NCBI GenBank assembly: GCA_017590115.1
Contig: JAGGNK010010225.1
Span: 186,001-250,000 of the forward strand
DNA length: 64,000 bases
Direction: 5' to 3'
Source of the DNA: Montifringilla adamsi
Lineage: Eukaryota > Chordata > Aves > Passeriformes > Passeridae
How positions within the stretch are numbered: the first letter of the stretch is position 1; each line of letters opens with the position of its first letter. The position numbers and the translations under genes were made by a program. The notes below the pieces were generated by a model, which did not search any database, had not been told where the DNA came from, and worked only from the letters and a program-made list of their open reading frames with translations. Shown here in pieces: positions 1 through 14,099 of this stretch.

Positions 1-2164
1 TAATTAAAATGGGGGGAGTGAACAAGAGAAAGGCTGATGCCATCATATGTTATTTAAATGCTTCTCTTTGATGTGGGAAACTCAGGTTCAAAACCTTGCC
101 TTAATAAATACTTAAAGATTTATGCAAAACAAAGCAGCTTCAACAGAGAAGAATAAGAGAGAAGCACAGAGCAGAAGCCTGGAATAGTTTCTATAACAGT
201 GGATGAAGCCCATGCCTAAAAAGTGGGGAAAATGATGGAGCAAGAAGTCAAAATGAGAAAGGTCCTTACCCACAGGACAGAAACACTATCTTCTATTCCT
301 TCCCTCTATCCTAAAAGAAATATTAACAGTTTGAGTTTGTCCTGATACAGGAGGAGGAGTCTTCTGAAATCGTGAAAAACCTCCAAGGAGTGAAAAACAT
401 CTTTCCCATGCTCTCATTAAAAACGAGTTTCTTATTTACTAGGACAGGTGTAGCAGGCAGGATCTTAGAGATATGCAGGATATCCAGGCTGTTGTCTAAG
501 GACAGGAATTAGAATTATATAGCATGAGAAGCCAACAAGTCTTCATAAAAATTAATCCCTTTAAGAGGAGCAACAAGTCCTGCTTGGAGCCCTCATGAAC
601 ATATCTGGAATAAGCACCTAGCCAGCCTGATTATTGGTACTTTGTTTTAACAGATGAGTGAAGCAAATCCACAGAAGTTAACTCCTGGCCCAAGATTGTC
701 CTAGGAGTTCTAGACACTGAGTGTTGTGCTTAGGTACATACGGGTAATTTTCAGAATATGAGGCATTTTGTACATATATTTCCCAACTAAATGCAGCAGT
801 ATAATGATGAGAATTTAATGATGTGTAACAAGTTGACATCTTTGTTCAAATGTCAGTGAGTGCAATCACTCACATGCACAGTGCAAAACTAAAATGAAAT
901 TATTACTTCAAAAATGAGCAAATCCACTTTCAAGTCCGAGATCTGTTTTCAAAAATTTGAATCTCCATTAAGGACCATGCCAACTCTTTATACACTGTTG
1001 GAATTATGCCTAACACTACTCTGTGAGCAGTCAGAAAGCAAAGTGTATGACAAATATTGAAGAAAATTCTATCCTAAATAATGTTAGATTTCCTGGAATA
1101 CAGATTTCTCTGAGCCTTGAGTACTCTCAGGCCTATTCATATGAAAGGTTAGTTACCAATTTGTCTCTGTATTTCCTGAGAGATTCTACCCTCGATTTCA
1201 TCTTTCCACTTGTGAATCCCCACTGACTACTCAGCCTCACCAACAGCATCTTGACTGTTAACTGACTGGCTGCTAAGCAAAAATACCTTTTCTGCATCCA
1301 GAGGAGGTCTACCAGGGACAGTTTGTGTGGCTTTGGAATAAGTGATCAAACTGCTAGGTGGGGGCTAGTTTACAGGGAGATTGACAGCTTTTACTGACTT
1401 AAAAACTCTTCCCCACGGTACTGCAGAAAGACAATGCAGTGAATTGCTGACATGCTGGTGCACACCTAGTGGGAGTGAATGCTTTTGTGGGCTGTACACG
1501 TTGCATGCTGATCTCCTTGCCAGCAAGAGGTACCTCTTTTGAGTGCTCAGCAGAAGTCCTCTGGGAATCAGTGTCTTTGTACACAGCAGTCATCACAAAT
1601 TGGAAATATCTCTGTGTATGTATGTGAAAGGCAGTGAAAAGCCTTTTCTGACTGCAGAGCTTCCGTGGTTTGAACACCTTCGATGTAGCCATGGGTGTAA
1701 TGTATTTTTCACATACTTAATAGCATAAAATAAGGTAAGTGGTGTTATGAGTTCCTTCTCTTTCCAAGTACTTCTGTGAAGCCAATCTCTGGCTTCCTGC
1801 TAGATGCACCAGGAACTTCTTGTTATCTGTTGATAGGAGAGAGTCAGCTTCTAGGAGGATGGGAGTTGTGTACCAGATGGGTTCCTGGTACACTGCTTAC
1901 TCCTTATGAGCATAGAATTCATCCAGTTTCCTCAGGAGCATGTAAGCAACCTTTTTTCATTCCAGTAACACTCCTGAAAATATCACAGGTTGATTTTTTC
2001 CATCTTTATATCTGCTCTTCATTTCATCCAATGCCTATCAGAATTAACTGCAGTGTGGCATCTGCTTTACTCCTGAGCAGCTACTTGAAAGATAGAGTTG
2101 TCACAGTACTATGCTTGCAGTTTGGGGTTTTTTCCTCAGGTGTTCCTTCTGAGGGCCTTATCCA

Positions 2165-2270
2165 AAGGCCATTGAAGGTCAGTGGGATATTCTCAGCTGG
2201 TGTAAATTATACAGCTCCATTTACTTCAGCTAATGTTGACAGTGTGCATCAGATGATACCTCCTAATCTT
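2165..2270. repeat. Ancient palindromic amniote interspersed repeat (degenerate)
   Basis: The segment carries the phrase CTCAGCTGGTGTAAATTATA followed by CAGCTCCATTTACTTCAG. This resembles a very common old amniote repeat in which a 'CAGCTGGTGTAAAT' arm and its near reverse complement flank a 'CTCCATTGACTTCA' core. The resemblance is from memory and the family name is not certain. The repeat overlaps an open frame of 192 codons at 1776-2354, which weakens the case for that frame being a gene. Confidence 0.45.
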
Positions 2271-5200
2271 CACCTTAGAGAGAATTGGTTTTCCTATATG
2301 TATATAGGACTGGTATTAGATTGCATACCTCATACTCACAGGGTTCATCACTAATTAGGTTAGAGTACTCTGTTCTGCCTACCTGCCTCAGGAATAAGGT
2401 TGTTTCATTTCATAATGACATAATGGTGCCACCTGCAGTCCTGAGCCTTATAAAAGTGGTTTGAGATAATGTGGCTCACAATAATAAAGCACTGAAAGAA
2501 AAAGAAACGGGAAGGATAACAATCATCAGTTATTTGTAGAAGGCAATGCATTTTAAGAAAATATGCTTTATTTCAGCTAACATAATGAGACCTTAAACTT
2601 ATCACTATTTTCCTTGGAAATGTAGTCACTGCACCAGTAATCTTTGCACTCGTCAGAGGCATCCAATAAACCTCAGTTCACTATTCTCTGTGGCTCTTTA
2701 CAATACCAAGTGCTCTGGAACCTGCTAAGACACCTCATAGCTAATATCAGACCCTGTGCACACATCACCAATAATAAAAGCTCATACCCTGTAAACCGAG
2801 TTTGAATCTGAGAGATATTTTTTTATTAGCAGTGTAAAAGCAGAATGATTTACTGATTAGTGTAGTTCTCTTGTGTCTTTCTCATCTATTTGGTTTTCTC
2901 TTCTCCTGTTTTATAGGGAAACCTATTTCCTAGTATGGAAGAATACCCAACTACTAAGTATTCTGCTATGAATTCTTTATTATTATTAATTTTAATACGT
3001 GGATTTTGACATGATTTTCAGAGGTTTTTCTTCCACCTCCTTTTCATAGTTGTTTAAAATAGAGTGCATTTGTGCTATACCTAAATAAATGAAAATAAGA
3101 AGTAGCAACCTGTACAGAGACAATGGGCAAACATACCATGCTGTTTGGGAAAATAAACATGGTGAAATAGAGAAGATACTAAAAAATCCTGTTAGTTCCA
3201 GTTGCAGTTGTTACGTAGGATGAACTAAAGTATTTATTACTTGGATCATTTTCTCAATTACTTTTCCTTGTGGGTAGTCTTCAGAGACTATCTGCAGAGC
3301 AGATGGAATAGCCACTTCTTTCTGCCTGAATATTCTGCTCTGTGTAGGGTCTCTCTTTCACTGATATGTGATCATTGTTTAATAGGGTATTGATACAGGC
3401 ACATGTTTAACTCTACCTCCTTTAATAGTAGTGAGATAAATTACCCACATTAGTAGGAAATAGGGTTTATAATTACATTGAAGTAAATGTTTGATTCTCC
3501 TTCTTCTTCCATTGGTAATTATTTTAATGACAGCTTCGTAATTCACCTAGCAGAGTAATGAGAGGATGTCCGCACCTACACGATTTTCCCAAATGCAAAG
3601 GAAATTGCACATTAATCTGACATAATGTTAACATTAGGGAATGAATTGCCAGCTCAGTTTTAACCAGACCTCTTTTTATTCACCTTCAGTTATTTTTTAG
3701 CATAATTTTGTAATTTATGCAGTCCTGATTGCATATTCAGAGAAGATACTTACATAGCTGAGCCCTGCTACTTCCTACCACTTATTTGGAGTACAAACAC
3801 AGAGATCAGCTATTGGAAGTCTGGGTTTAGAGTGCCAGCTCCACTCTTAGGGAAGTTTTTGCTTTTCCAAAATGCTGCATTTCTTGGCTTCTTCAAAACA
3901 CAGGAACCCTCTGCTAAACCCAGGAAACAGGCATTGCTGCATTTTTCCAAAACTTTTCACTGGGTTTATATGCTATATAACAGTCGAGTATGGTAACCCT
4001 ACTATTTTTTTGTTTTCTTCAGTCTGGGGTGTGTTAGTGGGTAGTTGTAACTTGACAGCAAGCATACTGAAATGTATGGGGTTTATCTTTACAGGAATTT
4101 CTCATGGAATCAGACATTTTTTTTCATTTATTCTCATTGCTCCTGTACACCCTGAGAACAGATTTGAAACACAGAGGAGGAAACTTAATATGGGTGGATA
4201 TGTACAAATGTTTTTATTTTATCCCTCTATGCTGTTATGCTATGGAAATATATATTTTTTAAGTTGCTCTTCAATGCTTAGTCATTTTCAGTAACAAAGA
4301 GGAGATAGATTTTCTTCAGCTGCTGAGAGATGATGGTGGAACGACAAGCAGTGATGATCTTAGGTGCTTTCGACACAGTAATTGCAAAGTCTTGCACGTA
4401 AGCAAGGCTTCACGCGCTGCTGCTGGGCAGCCCATCCCAGAATTGACTCTGGCACCTCCTCACGAGCTGGCATCAGTGCTGGGTGGCACCTCGGGGCAGG
4501 AAGCAGCAAATAACTCTGTGCCAGCCTGAACTGCAGGGGTTGTTGAGATGGCAGAAATTGAATTGCTTGTGCTGGAATCAGGCCAGGAAACAGGGTCAGC
4601 TTTCTTGTCCTTTGAAAAAAAAGTATTCTGGCACATCACAGATGCAGCAGCAGCACTTGGTGTTGCAGCAGAAAATTTTTGCAGTGAGCTTTGATCCCAT
4701 CCTGTACGTAGAGGGTTTTCCCTGTACCGAAAGGCCAACCCTGTAACACTGTTAGCTAAGAATTTACAAATAAAGTCAGTGTCTGTCTTCACCAATACCT
4801 TTGCCAAAATCCTGTCTCTTAGAGGTAGGATGAAGGTATATCTCTGCCACCTCATTCAAATGCCACTGATGATAGCCACGTGTCACTTTCTTTGCTTATT
4901 TTGAAGGAAAGAAAGGTGGTTGAATACAGGTTTATTTTCAAAACTGCTACATATCTGTTAAAAATCTGATAATGCAATGGAAAAAGGAAAATCCCAAAAA
5001 TAAACCTGATATTAAAAAACATCACCTCTTATTGACACTGGAAAACATGCCAAGAATCAGAATTTGAATGAGTATTTCCTTCCTGAAAATCCTAATGTTG
5101 GGCTTCTCATCACTGAATCTGGGCATTTTGGGCTCTTCATTTTGCTGTGTTGTGAATATGACAGAACTTTGTTGAGGTTGTTTAGCACTAAACTTCAAAC

Positions 5201-5654
5201 CTTCACTTAAATCACAACATATTGCTCTTGAGTGAGAAAGAGGATAAGCACAAAACTCCTCAAAATAAAGACATATATTCACAAAAAGTCATCATCTGTT
5301 TTTAGATGGCTCAGAAGAGGAAGGGAGACAAAAATAATCAAATTAATTACTGTTTGCACATGCTTTGCTTCGTATATTTGGCAAAAGAAAATCACAATAG
5401 TGATTTAAGGCAACTGCTTTCTGGAGCACTCTGTGTGCAGCAAACTATTTGTGCCTTAGTAATATTGTTATGCTCTACAGAAAGCTGTCACATTCCTTCT
5501 TTTAGTTCCAATGTATGTAGCTGAGTTTCCTTATGAATCAGTGTTTAAACAACACCATGTTTCCTTGATAAAAAGCAGGGAAGGACTCATACAAAGCAAG
5601 ATTAAAATACTAGTTTAATTGTTGATTTGGAATACATATTTATTCTGTAATGTG

Positions 5655-5845
5655 TATTATAGAATATATATGCTTTATGTATATATACATATATATGTAT
5701 ATGTTATATATTATATTTATTATATGTATACATAAAGTATCTATAATATTCTATATATTCTGTCTATACCATGTTTGATAAAACAATTCTATATTCTTTC
5801 ATTAATATATAATTATAATATATTTCATTATAGTATATATGTATA
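5655..5845. repeat. AT-rich low-complexity tract with imperfect inverted repeat
   Basis: Almost pure A/T sequence of alternating TA steps. The left arm at about 5661-5683 and the right arm at about 5727-5752 are imperfect reverse complements of each other, both containing the CTTTATGTATA motif. The arms flank a TA-repeat centre, so the tract could extrude a cruciform. It is probably a microsatellite that has expanded. Confidence 0.7.
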
Positions 5846-8800
5846 TTTCACAGTGCCTCATCTTCTTCGTAGGGGAAGAATCTGGCCTCCCTAGATGCTA
5901 CAGCAAAGCACTCAATTACCTTGTTAGGCTTAAGCTTTCATCTGATTTCTAGATCATTTCACCCATGTGGAAACCTCAGTGGTTCTATTTTCCACAGCAA
6001 ATTTTCTGCCACTGTTTTTTCTCCTTTCATGCCTCTATCCTTATAAATTAATCTTACAGAAGAAACTGCTGTATTCATATATGGCCACACACTCAGGTTT
6101 GCCAGTCATGTAGGGTAACCAGGATGCTGAGCACTTGGGGTTTTCAGCCTGTTTCTCCCTGTGATGTTGGAAACAAACCTGAGTGGCAAATGCAAGAGCT
6201 CCCTGCTCCTGTGCCAGCTTTGCCGGGATGCTCACCCTCACGTTCCCACTCCACCATACAACTTTCTTGTTTGCACCAAGTGTCACATCCATTGTTATGG
6301 AAAGAGATAAACCTGGAAAATATAGAGCAGCTACTAAGAACTCGTAATTATGGAGAACACTTATTAAACACTTGAATGCATGCAAGGGGAATACAAACAG
6401 GAAAGGAAGTCTGCATAGATTTAAATAGGTGTTCTAATGTACTCTGTTAAAGTGTTATTTTCTACTCAGTACAAGAAAAAAAATCAAAAACCAGGTTATT
6501 AAGTGTGTACAAAAATCCCACAAAAACTTGAGCAGTTACATAAAAAATATTACGTTTGTCAAGTGTTGCCATGTCACAGTTTTGGCAGGTTCATGAGTTT
6601 CCAAGAAACAGGAAAATATCTGCTCTTTAGCTGATACGTGATGTTTTTGGAAGATCCAGACACCATGTCATGATCTTAATTTAACTCTTTACTGGAAATC
6701 TTTAATAATACATTGCCTCGAGTGCTTGTGGCTTTGCAGGTTCTTCATGGAGATCCTTTCAGTGCAGGGAGACAAATTCAACACTAAACACAACATAGCA
6801 TAGAAAATAAAACTCTGGACACAAAACTAAAACAGTGCTGAAAAGGGCTGGTGGTTTTGTTTCTAATTATGTGTTCTGTGCACTAATTGAGAGGTGTCAT
6901 ATGGAGGACTCACCTTGGAGCATCAGTGCATCTATGTGAAAGCTCTAACTGAAGCTCCGAACATGAGAAAAACAAACAAAAAAAGTAAATAAACCAAACG
7001 AAGAAAAAAACCCCACCCCAGAAATGAGGCCCTTTACACTTGGAGATGACTGCTAAAAGAAATGCAAAGTATTCATTAGTAATTTCACAAGGATTTAAAA
7101 AATCAAATATGTGACTATGAGATAAGGAACTGTGTCCTTTATTCTCAGACCTTTACCTTTAAATTGAATTTAGGTTTAACCTTTGACATTGACCCCTCAG
7201 GTTACTTTAACCATTTCTGTAACAATGGCCTGTGCTCTGTCTCTACATACATCTCTTGATTTTCCATAGGACACATGGTTTAGAATATTATTATAATAAG
7301 CATTTAGAATTACTTCATGTTTCTCAATTGATTTCTTATCCACTTTATGCTAAATATTTTCTATGTTTGAAATCTCTACTGGTCTTCCTTTTAGAATTTA
7401 CCCATGATTGGGAAGACACACCTCTACTCTGTTATCATCTCCCGAATAGTGTGGCCAGTTCAGGGCCATTAAGCCTGGTTGCCAGGTCATTCTTTTGGAA
7501 TGATATCCAAGAGATGTGTCATTAAGTCCCCCACTGACTGACAACAGAACAAACAGTGTAATCAGTTACTTTCTGTAAACACTTATCATTATTACAATTA
7601 ATGTTTGGGGACGGGTTGATGTTGCTCTGGTGTGGAAGAGCATTTTGTACTCTTTCTGCCAAGTATCATCATCTTCCTTTCCTGCACCCAAGGCCATGAC
7701 ATCCAAGGCCATGGCTGATTTTTATCTGCTGCTTTTCAGAGGGCAAGATAAAGCTAACAAGCTTTTTTTAGGAACTGAAAATAGATAGTGGGAACTGGAT
7801 AGAATTTTGTTCTGTCTGAGAGCTTTTAGGTATGCAGACATGAATTATGGTGAATTTCACTGCTGTGCTTTCAGCTTCTCCAAAAGGTAACCCAGAGAGG
7901 CCTGCCAATGAGTAATGTCCTTTTTTGCTATATAGGGAATTATTAGTAGCTTCGATGAGCAGAAATCTCAGATACATCTAAGGGGAGGAGGCACTGCTGG
8001 GTCAGTACACTAGTTTATCATCTCTCACAAAAGTTTAGAAATATTCTTTTGCATAAGGACAGAACAGATTGCGAACTAGAAGAAGGGATATTCATGGAGA
8101 AAACTACAGGAGGCATATTGATAATCTCACAACAGGACCCTCAGGGGAGTATTTGCAGAAGTTATTGCTCTTGCTACATTTTGCTATTTGTTTATCAAAA
8201 CTGAAAAAACCGTTGCACATTATGTTGTGGACTGCAAGGCCAGTCTCAGAAATCTGGTTGATTGATATGGAAAGTCACACTTCCTTTTATACTTGAAAAA
8301 TGCTCCAGCCTGCTCTCTTAATTGTTAGACAATTTAAGTCTTCATGACCAAAAGCAGGATACTAAAAAACTTGCCCAATTTCTGCGTTGCATATTAAGTT
8401 GCTAGGGGTGTTTTTGGATGGACATACTCATAAAACTGTTATTAACATGGAATTCTTTAAAATAAAGAAAGTGTAATACAACTACACAGATCTGTGTGTT
8501 AGGTCTCATCTGCAGAAATGGAAGTGGGCATGCACTTGTGTGCATGCCTTTGTATGCATGCTGAACCTGTTTAGTTACTGTATGATTGCTTGAAAATATA
8601 CTGAGGATGTTGTTGCATAAACCTAGCTGTGACTGTTAAGTAGAAGCTTATTTATGTTTTCACCACGAAAAACCTAGAGAGTCATTGAAAATCCAGTTAT
8701 AAGCTCTCCCTCACATAATGTAACTTATTGTAGCATATTTCTCTGTTTCAGAGAAATATCTGTGGGCTTCATTACTCAGCACTGAAAGATCTGTGTTTGA

Positions 8801-10389
8801 GGCTCCTAGGCACCTTGTAATACAAATAAGGGTAATCAACAAGCTGTGGTTTTAAGTAATTGGTTTTGAAATGACCCTGATGATTCTTACCTGCTGTGAG
8901 CTGTCAAGAAAGGGAAACATCCAACTGTGAGGATTCCTGTCATTGCTGAGCCACTGCTGATCTACTTCAACCTCTAGTGCTGGTGTAGAGAGGCTGGTTC
9001 AGTGAAAGTGGTTCTGTAAATGGTCTGTTTTTACTTTTCAAGAACTGAAGTAGACTCAGGCAGGTGTCATATCACAGCTGTCAACAAAAATTACTCACTC
9101 TGATTTTGAGTCAGAGTACCTGCCTCGTTTTGTAGAAAAATAAGAATTCTCCTTCCCTTCACTCTTCTCTCCAGGCAAATAATTTTAAAATCAAACTTCC
9201 CATGTGTTTGTATACACAGGCAGATTATTTTCTTTGTGTTTTGGGTCTGTCTTGGCTGCTATAATTACTGCAACACATCAAGGGCAATGCAGAATCTCTT
9301 GCCATTAACCAAAAAGAAGCTATCAATGAGTTTGTGTCTCAAGTGTCCTTCAACAGGCAAATTACCTGAGTCCAGTAGAACACTAGAAACACTATAAACT
9401 TTTAACATGTCAATTACCACCATCTGTGTACAGGAGGCACAAAGGTGTTAATGAAACCTTGGCACTTGTTGAAGATGATGTGAAAAGTCTCATTGCCTGC
9501 AATGGAGCCAGTATTTCACCTAATGTTTAAGAAACAAACTCATCTGTGCTGGTGGACTGAACTGGTGTCAGTCCATTCTGGTTCAGAAGAATAGAAGATG
9601 TGGTTTTCAAAAAAAATGTGGCATTGTAGTCAAGGAGAAGACTTTGAAATTTGCTTCTACTTCAGCTTAACAGAAGCTGCACATATTCTAACAGCAAAAT
9701 ATATGAACTCTTTTTCTTCCATTTGTTCAGGAGGTTTTGAGTACTTCAGTTTGAAGAATTTAGCTAATCTCTCTGAGAAGAAAAAATATTTTATCTGCAG
9801 TGCTCTGAAGCAGGTTTTACTTCAGCCAGTGAGAGACTTGCAAGAAACATTGGTTCATTTCAGTTGCTTCACCCTATTCTCACTGGAGGCCAACTTCAGA
9901 GGAAATTGGAAATGAGACTTTAAAAGTTTAGTTTCACTTTCTGGAGAAGCACAACTACTGAAAAGATAAAACTGTGATGACCAGATTGGATGGAGAAAAG
10001 AATGGAGTATTTCATATACCTCAGGAAAAAATAAATTTCTGTACTGTGATGTTTATAATGTAGAATTTGGCTTTGGAACATCACAACTAGACAAACAGGA
10101 TAACTTGAAGTGTTTTCTTTTATACTGAAGGTTTTGCATAGTTTTTCTGATATCCAAGTAGGCAGAATAGGTAAGTAGTGGCTAAAGGTCTTCCTACAAA
10201 AAAGATATTTTTGGAAGCATTCCAAGTCAGGTATAGGTAATTTAGGGAGGTACAGTAGGATATTTACTTCATTATCAAGTAGTAATAACCCTGATGAGAG
10301 ACAGCCTGTTCCAGAAAGATCATTTTGATAATCAAGTAAAATTTTTTCTGAGATATTTTTTCACATTCTCTGTCTGTTGAGGGCTTTGA

Positions 10390-10490
10390 GGGGAGGAGGG
10401 GTGTGTGGGGTCGCGGCTTGGGCATTTTTTGGGGGGGTTTTGTTGTGTGTTGGGGTTTCTGTTTGTTTGGTTAAGGTTTTGTTTTTTTTA
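10390..10490 (+). other. G-run cluster followed by GT-rich tract (G-quadruplex candidate)
   Basis: Runs of three or more G occur on the + strand at 10390-10393, 10398-10401, 10407-10410, 10420-10422 and 10431-10437, with short spacers. They are followed by a T-rich, G-interspersed stretch to about 10490. Four or more such runs with spacers of about 4-9 bases meet the usual G-quadruplex rule loosely. No function is shown. Confidence 0.5.
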
Positions 10491-12291
10491 AGTTTTCACT
10501 GATGAACCAAAGAAGCAGTTGTTTGTAGCCTTTTGCCACCACATACCTCCTGCAGTTCAGAGGGCTACAAGAAGTAGAGCAGGTCACTGATATTGTTTTA
10601 AGACCTCATTTCTTTGAAACATAGTGTCATATAAACTCTACCTATAAAAATTATTGTGGTATTATTTTAGTTTAGAGATAATTGGTAAAAATTTTATGAC
10701 AGATGGGGCTGTAATTCATTCCAACAGTGAGCATTCTCCTTCTTGCCCAGGCACAACATATCTTGTTTCACAGAAATGCAAGGAAGAGCCATCCAAGACA
10801 GTTTTTGTTCAGAATTTTAGCCACTTTGTTCAGTACTGTTACCCTAATATGTAGCTAGGCACAACAGGCAATTAATGGACAAAGAAACTTCTCTTCCTTG
10901 AAAGGCATTCCTTCCACTCCTTATTGAGTGTCAGGGGACACATACTGAAGTAAAAACACAGAGAAAAGTCTCCTTTTTGATGCAACAGAGCCAGAGCCAG
11001 ATCAGGGCAGGAAGCCTCCTATTCAAGGGACTTGACTGACTGCCTGAGGCTGCTCCCTTTCTGTCTGTCTGGCACTTCTGCTGGCAGGGAGCAGCTGGAG
11101 AGTGGGCCAAGGATTTGGGTTTCTCTCCCACCCTAGCCAGTATCTTTTGGTCACAAGTTATTCATGTGTTTTAAGTTAAGTAAGCTCTTATGTTGTCAGG
11201 ACGGCTGTCTAACACTTTTCCTCTCCAACTAAGTGGCAAGGTAGTACCAGCACAAGCCACGCTAACATTTCATAGTTGGACTTTGAACATACACTCACAC
11301 AGCTGAAGAAAGCTTGCTCAGGCTGGCAAGACAGGAAATTTTCCATTTTTTTTCCTGGCTTTGTGCATGCTGTAATCCGAAGTGTCTGGCTACCTGTGGG
11401 AAACTTGAATGGATTATTTTCAAGAAGTATTTTTCCACAGTCTGGCTGTCAGCTGCCTCCTGATAGGATTTAGTCAGGAGAGTCACTTGCAGTCTTTTAG
11501 AAACTAACTTTCAGAGCATGTTTTGGCCTTGTTCATAAATTGCACTGTTAACTTCCATATTTCTCCATTGCCCACACCCAAAGGTGCTGTATGTATTAGT
11601 TCTCTCATTGTGAAAATCTAATGGGGACAAATCAAGCATTTCTCAGAAGCTGTGTAGGGACAATAGCCTCAGTATCTGCAGGCACACAAACACATGCTTA
11701 ATGTAGCCACTCTTTTACTTAGTTCTTGTAGTTAAAGCTAGCTAGGATGATGACTATGGGAAGAATTATTTTATGAAAATTGTACTGGAATTTTGTTGGC
11801 TGTAGTATTGAGACTTAGGAAAAGTCTCAATCAAATCAGAAATTGTGCAAGTGAGTTCTTGTTCATGCAGAGGTAGCAAGATTAATCTAGCTGTCATCTT
11901 CTGGGAAGCATTAGGAAAATCAGCCAGAGAAGCCTGTGCTGTTGTAGCTCCAGTGCCAATGCAATCTTTCTTGAATGCCCTTTGTAGTATTGGCAAAATC
12001 TAATCTTGGTGAAAAATTTGAAATTAAACCAGTGAAAATTTCCATCAGCATCCACCTGAGATATCTTTTTCTTTTTAAAATGGACCTTTCTCCAGTGAAA
12101 GGTTCAATTTCAGCCTGGAAGGAAATCTTTCATTTAGCACTATTTACAAGAAAAGCTGAAGGAATGAAGATGTGGATACCCAGAAGTGATCCTCTGATGT
12201 CATTTTGACTCAGTCTACTGGTTAGCTCCGCTAAGGATAGCACAGTGTTCCCTCTCCCTGCACTCAGTGGGTATTTTGAGGAGGATAGTAT

Positions 12292-12372
12292 CATGCAGGG
12301 TGATGGAATAGCACTGACTTGAAAGATGTTCTCCATCATTCCAGTCAGTGCCATTCCATCACCATACAGCAT
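12292..12372. other. Long imperfect hairpin, microRNA-precursor-like or MITE
   Basis: The arms at 12299-12321 and 12341-12363 are 23 bases long and complementary with only two mismatches, around a 19-base loop. The outer flanks (TCATGC at 12291-12296, GCATGA at 12368-12373) can add six more pairs after a short bulge. Size and shape are in the range of a metazoan pre-miRNA, but a decayed palindromic transposon would look the same. It lies in the intron upstream of the first visible CPNE4 exon. No known miRNA seed was recognised. Confidence 0.4.
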
Positions 12373-14066
12373 GAGCAGAGGTTTATATTCCCTGTATGTG
12401 AGCTTGTAAGCTGTAGGTCGGAGACTGAATTCTTTCACCAGTTATCTGAGCATTGATTTACCCTCATTCAAATTAAGTATATGGAAAGCCTCCTTAAATT
12501 AATGAGACTTTTTTAATAGAATGTAGGTATACTGTTAATCATCTATTTAAGCAACCTCTAGGAGTATAGACCCAAAGAACACATTAAGGTTTGCCTGAAG
12601 GTAAAGTATGATTCACATTGTGGAGGATTTGACTTGAAGAGAGACCAAAAAACCCTTTAAAGTATTTCATTGGGAAATAATGCTTTGATTATTACCTGTG
12701 GTCTTTACCTGATTATGGATTATTTGCTAAGATCCTTCCCTGCTTATTTGATCTGCCTGAGGGGCTTTTTATAAAAATGTCTGGAGCACATTATTTCTAT
12801 GTTTCAGAAAGGTTTTTCACATACATTTGAAATGCAGGATCATTACTGTGTACAACATGTTTTTCAGACAGTAACAATTAATTTCTACAGCCAGATGTGA
12901 AACTTGGGGGGAAAAAAGAAGTCATAATGGATGTATGTGCAGGAATCCCCTTTCTCCCTTAGCTGTAATTGAACAAATGGCACTGAGGTAATTCTGTAAT
13001 TGTTTGCCTGTTCCATTAAGCCAATATGAAGATTAAAGTACCATCTGGCTTTCTGAAAACTAAAGTTAGAAAACCTCCAGCTTGAAAGAAAAAGCAGCTG
13101 GATCCCTGTTGAGTGGACATTTTATATGTAATCTAACTTTGCTCCTCTCCACTCAAAGTTCTAACCACAAATAAGTACTCAGAGCTTTTCCCTCTCTGTG
13201 AAAGTCGGCACCTAATAGAAATTTTTCAAAGTACCTTTTCCTGGAGGACTCTGATAACCTTGGGTCTGTTCTTGTATTTATGCTCCAATTGAGTTTAAAG
13301 ACTGAACCTGAAAAGGAAATCTGTTTGGACAATTTCATTATAAGGGTTCTTTTTTCTCCTTTTCTTTGTGAAATAGTAACTTTTTCAAAAACATTGTTTT
13401 CAATGTTCCCAGCATTGCTAAAACTACACTTTTTGCACATTTATAGCAATTTCCTGTGGCATTTTTACAATTCATTTTATTTTGTATTTCTTCTAAGATC
13501 TTAAATAGCTTTTGCAACCATTACAGAAAAAAACCAATTTTAAGTCATGCTTCACCTCTGGAATCCATTTTTATTGAATATTTATAAATAATTTCAATAA
13601 AAAATAAGCTTTTTATGTTGTCAAGAAATTTCACAGAAAAAATAAAATTAAATTTTCAGACTCTATGAAACAAAACTAGTTTCAGGAATATTTTTTTGTG
13701 AATTAAATTAGTTTTTTCTTGGATTTTTTTTCTTGTTACCAGGTCATCTAAAAATTTATGTTGGTAAAAAACAGAGAGTAATTTCTAGGGAAGATTTCAC
13801 CTGAAAGAATACTCCAGGACTGTTAGTGTTGAAAATACTGTATCTAGTTTTTTTCCAGGCACTATTACCACTATCGAGAATCAGAAACCCACTTTCATTT
13901 GATTGCTCTTGTATGAAATTTAGCCTATAAACAAACACATGCAGGATCTTCCCTTTTTCCCCACTAAATGTAAAAGCTGCTAAAAAAAGTATCTCCATGT
14001 CTTAGAGTAAAATATTTTCACAATTCGATCTGGACATCTTCCTCTAGTCTGGGATTCCTGCATTAT

Positions 14067-14090
14067 AAAAAAAAAAAAAAAAAAAAAAAA
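14067..14090 (+). repeat. Poly(A) homopolymer, 24 bases
   Basis: An uninterrupted A run directly to the left of the LTR-like segment that begins near 14100. It may be part of the insertion site or an independent homopolymer. Confidence 0.9.
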
Positions 14091-14099
14091 GGACAGTTA

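Noticed and set aside
8527..8561. Cluster of three GCATGC sites with a 9-bp inverted repeat
   Set aside because: Arms are only 9 bp and the motif is a self-complementary TG/CA-rich sequence; expected occasionally by chance.
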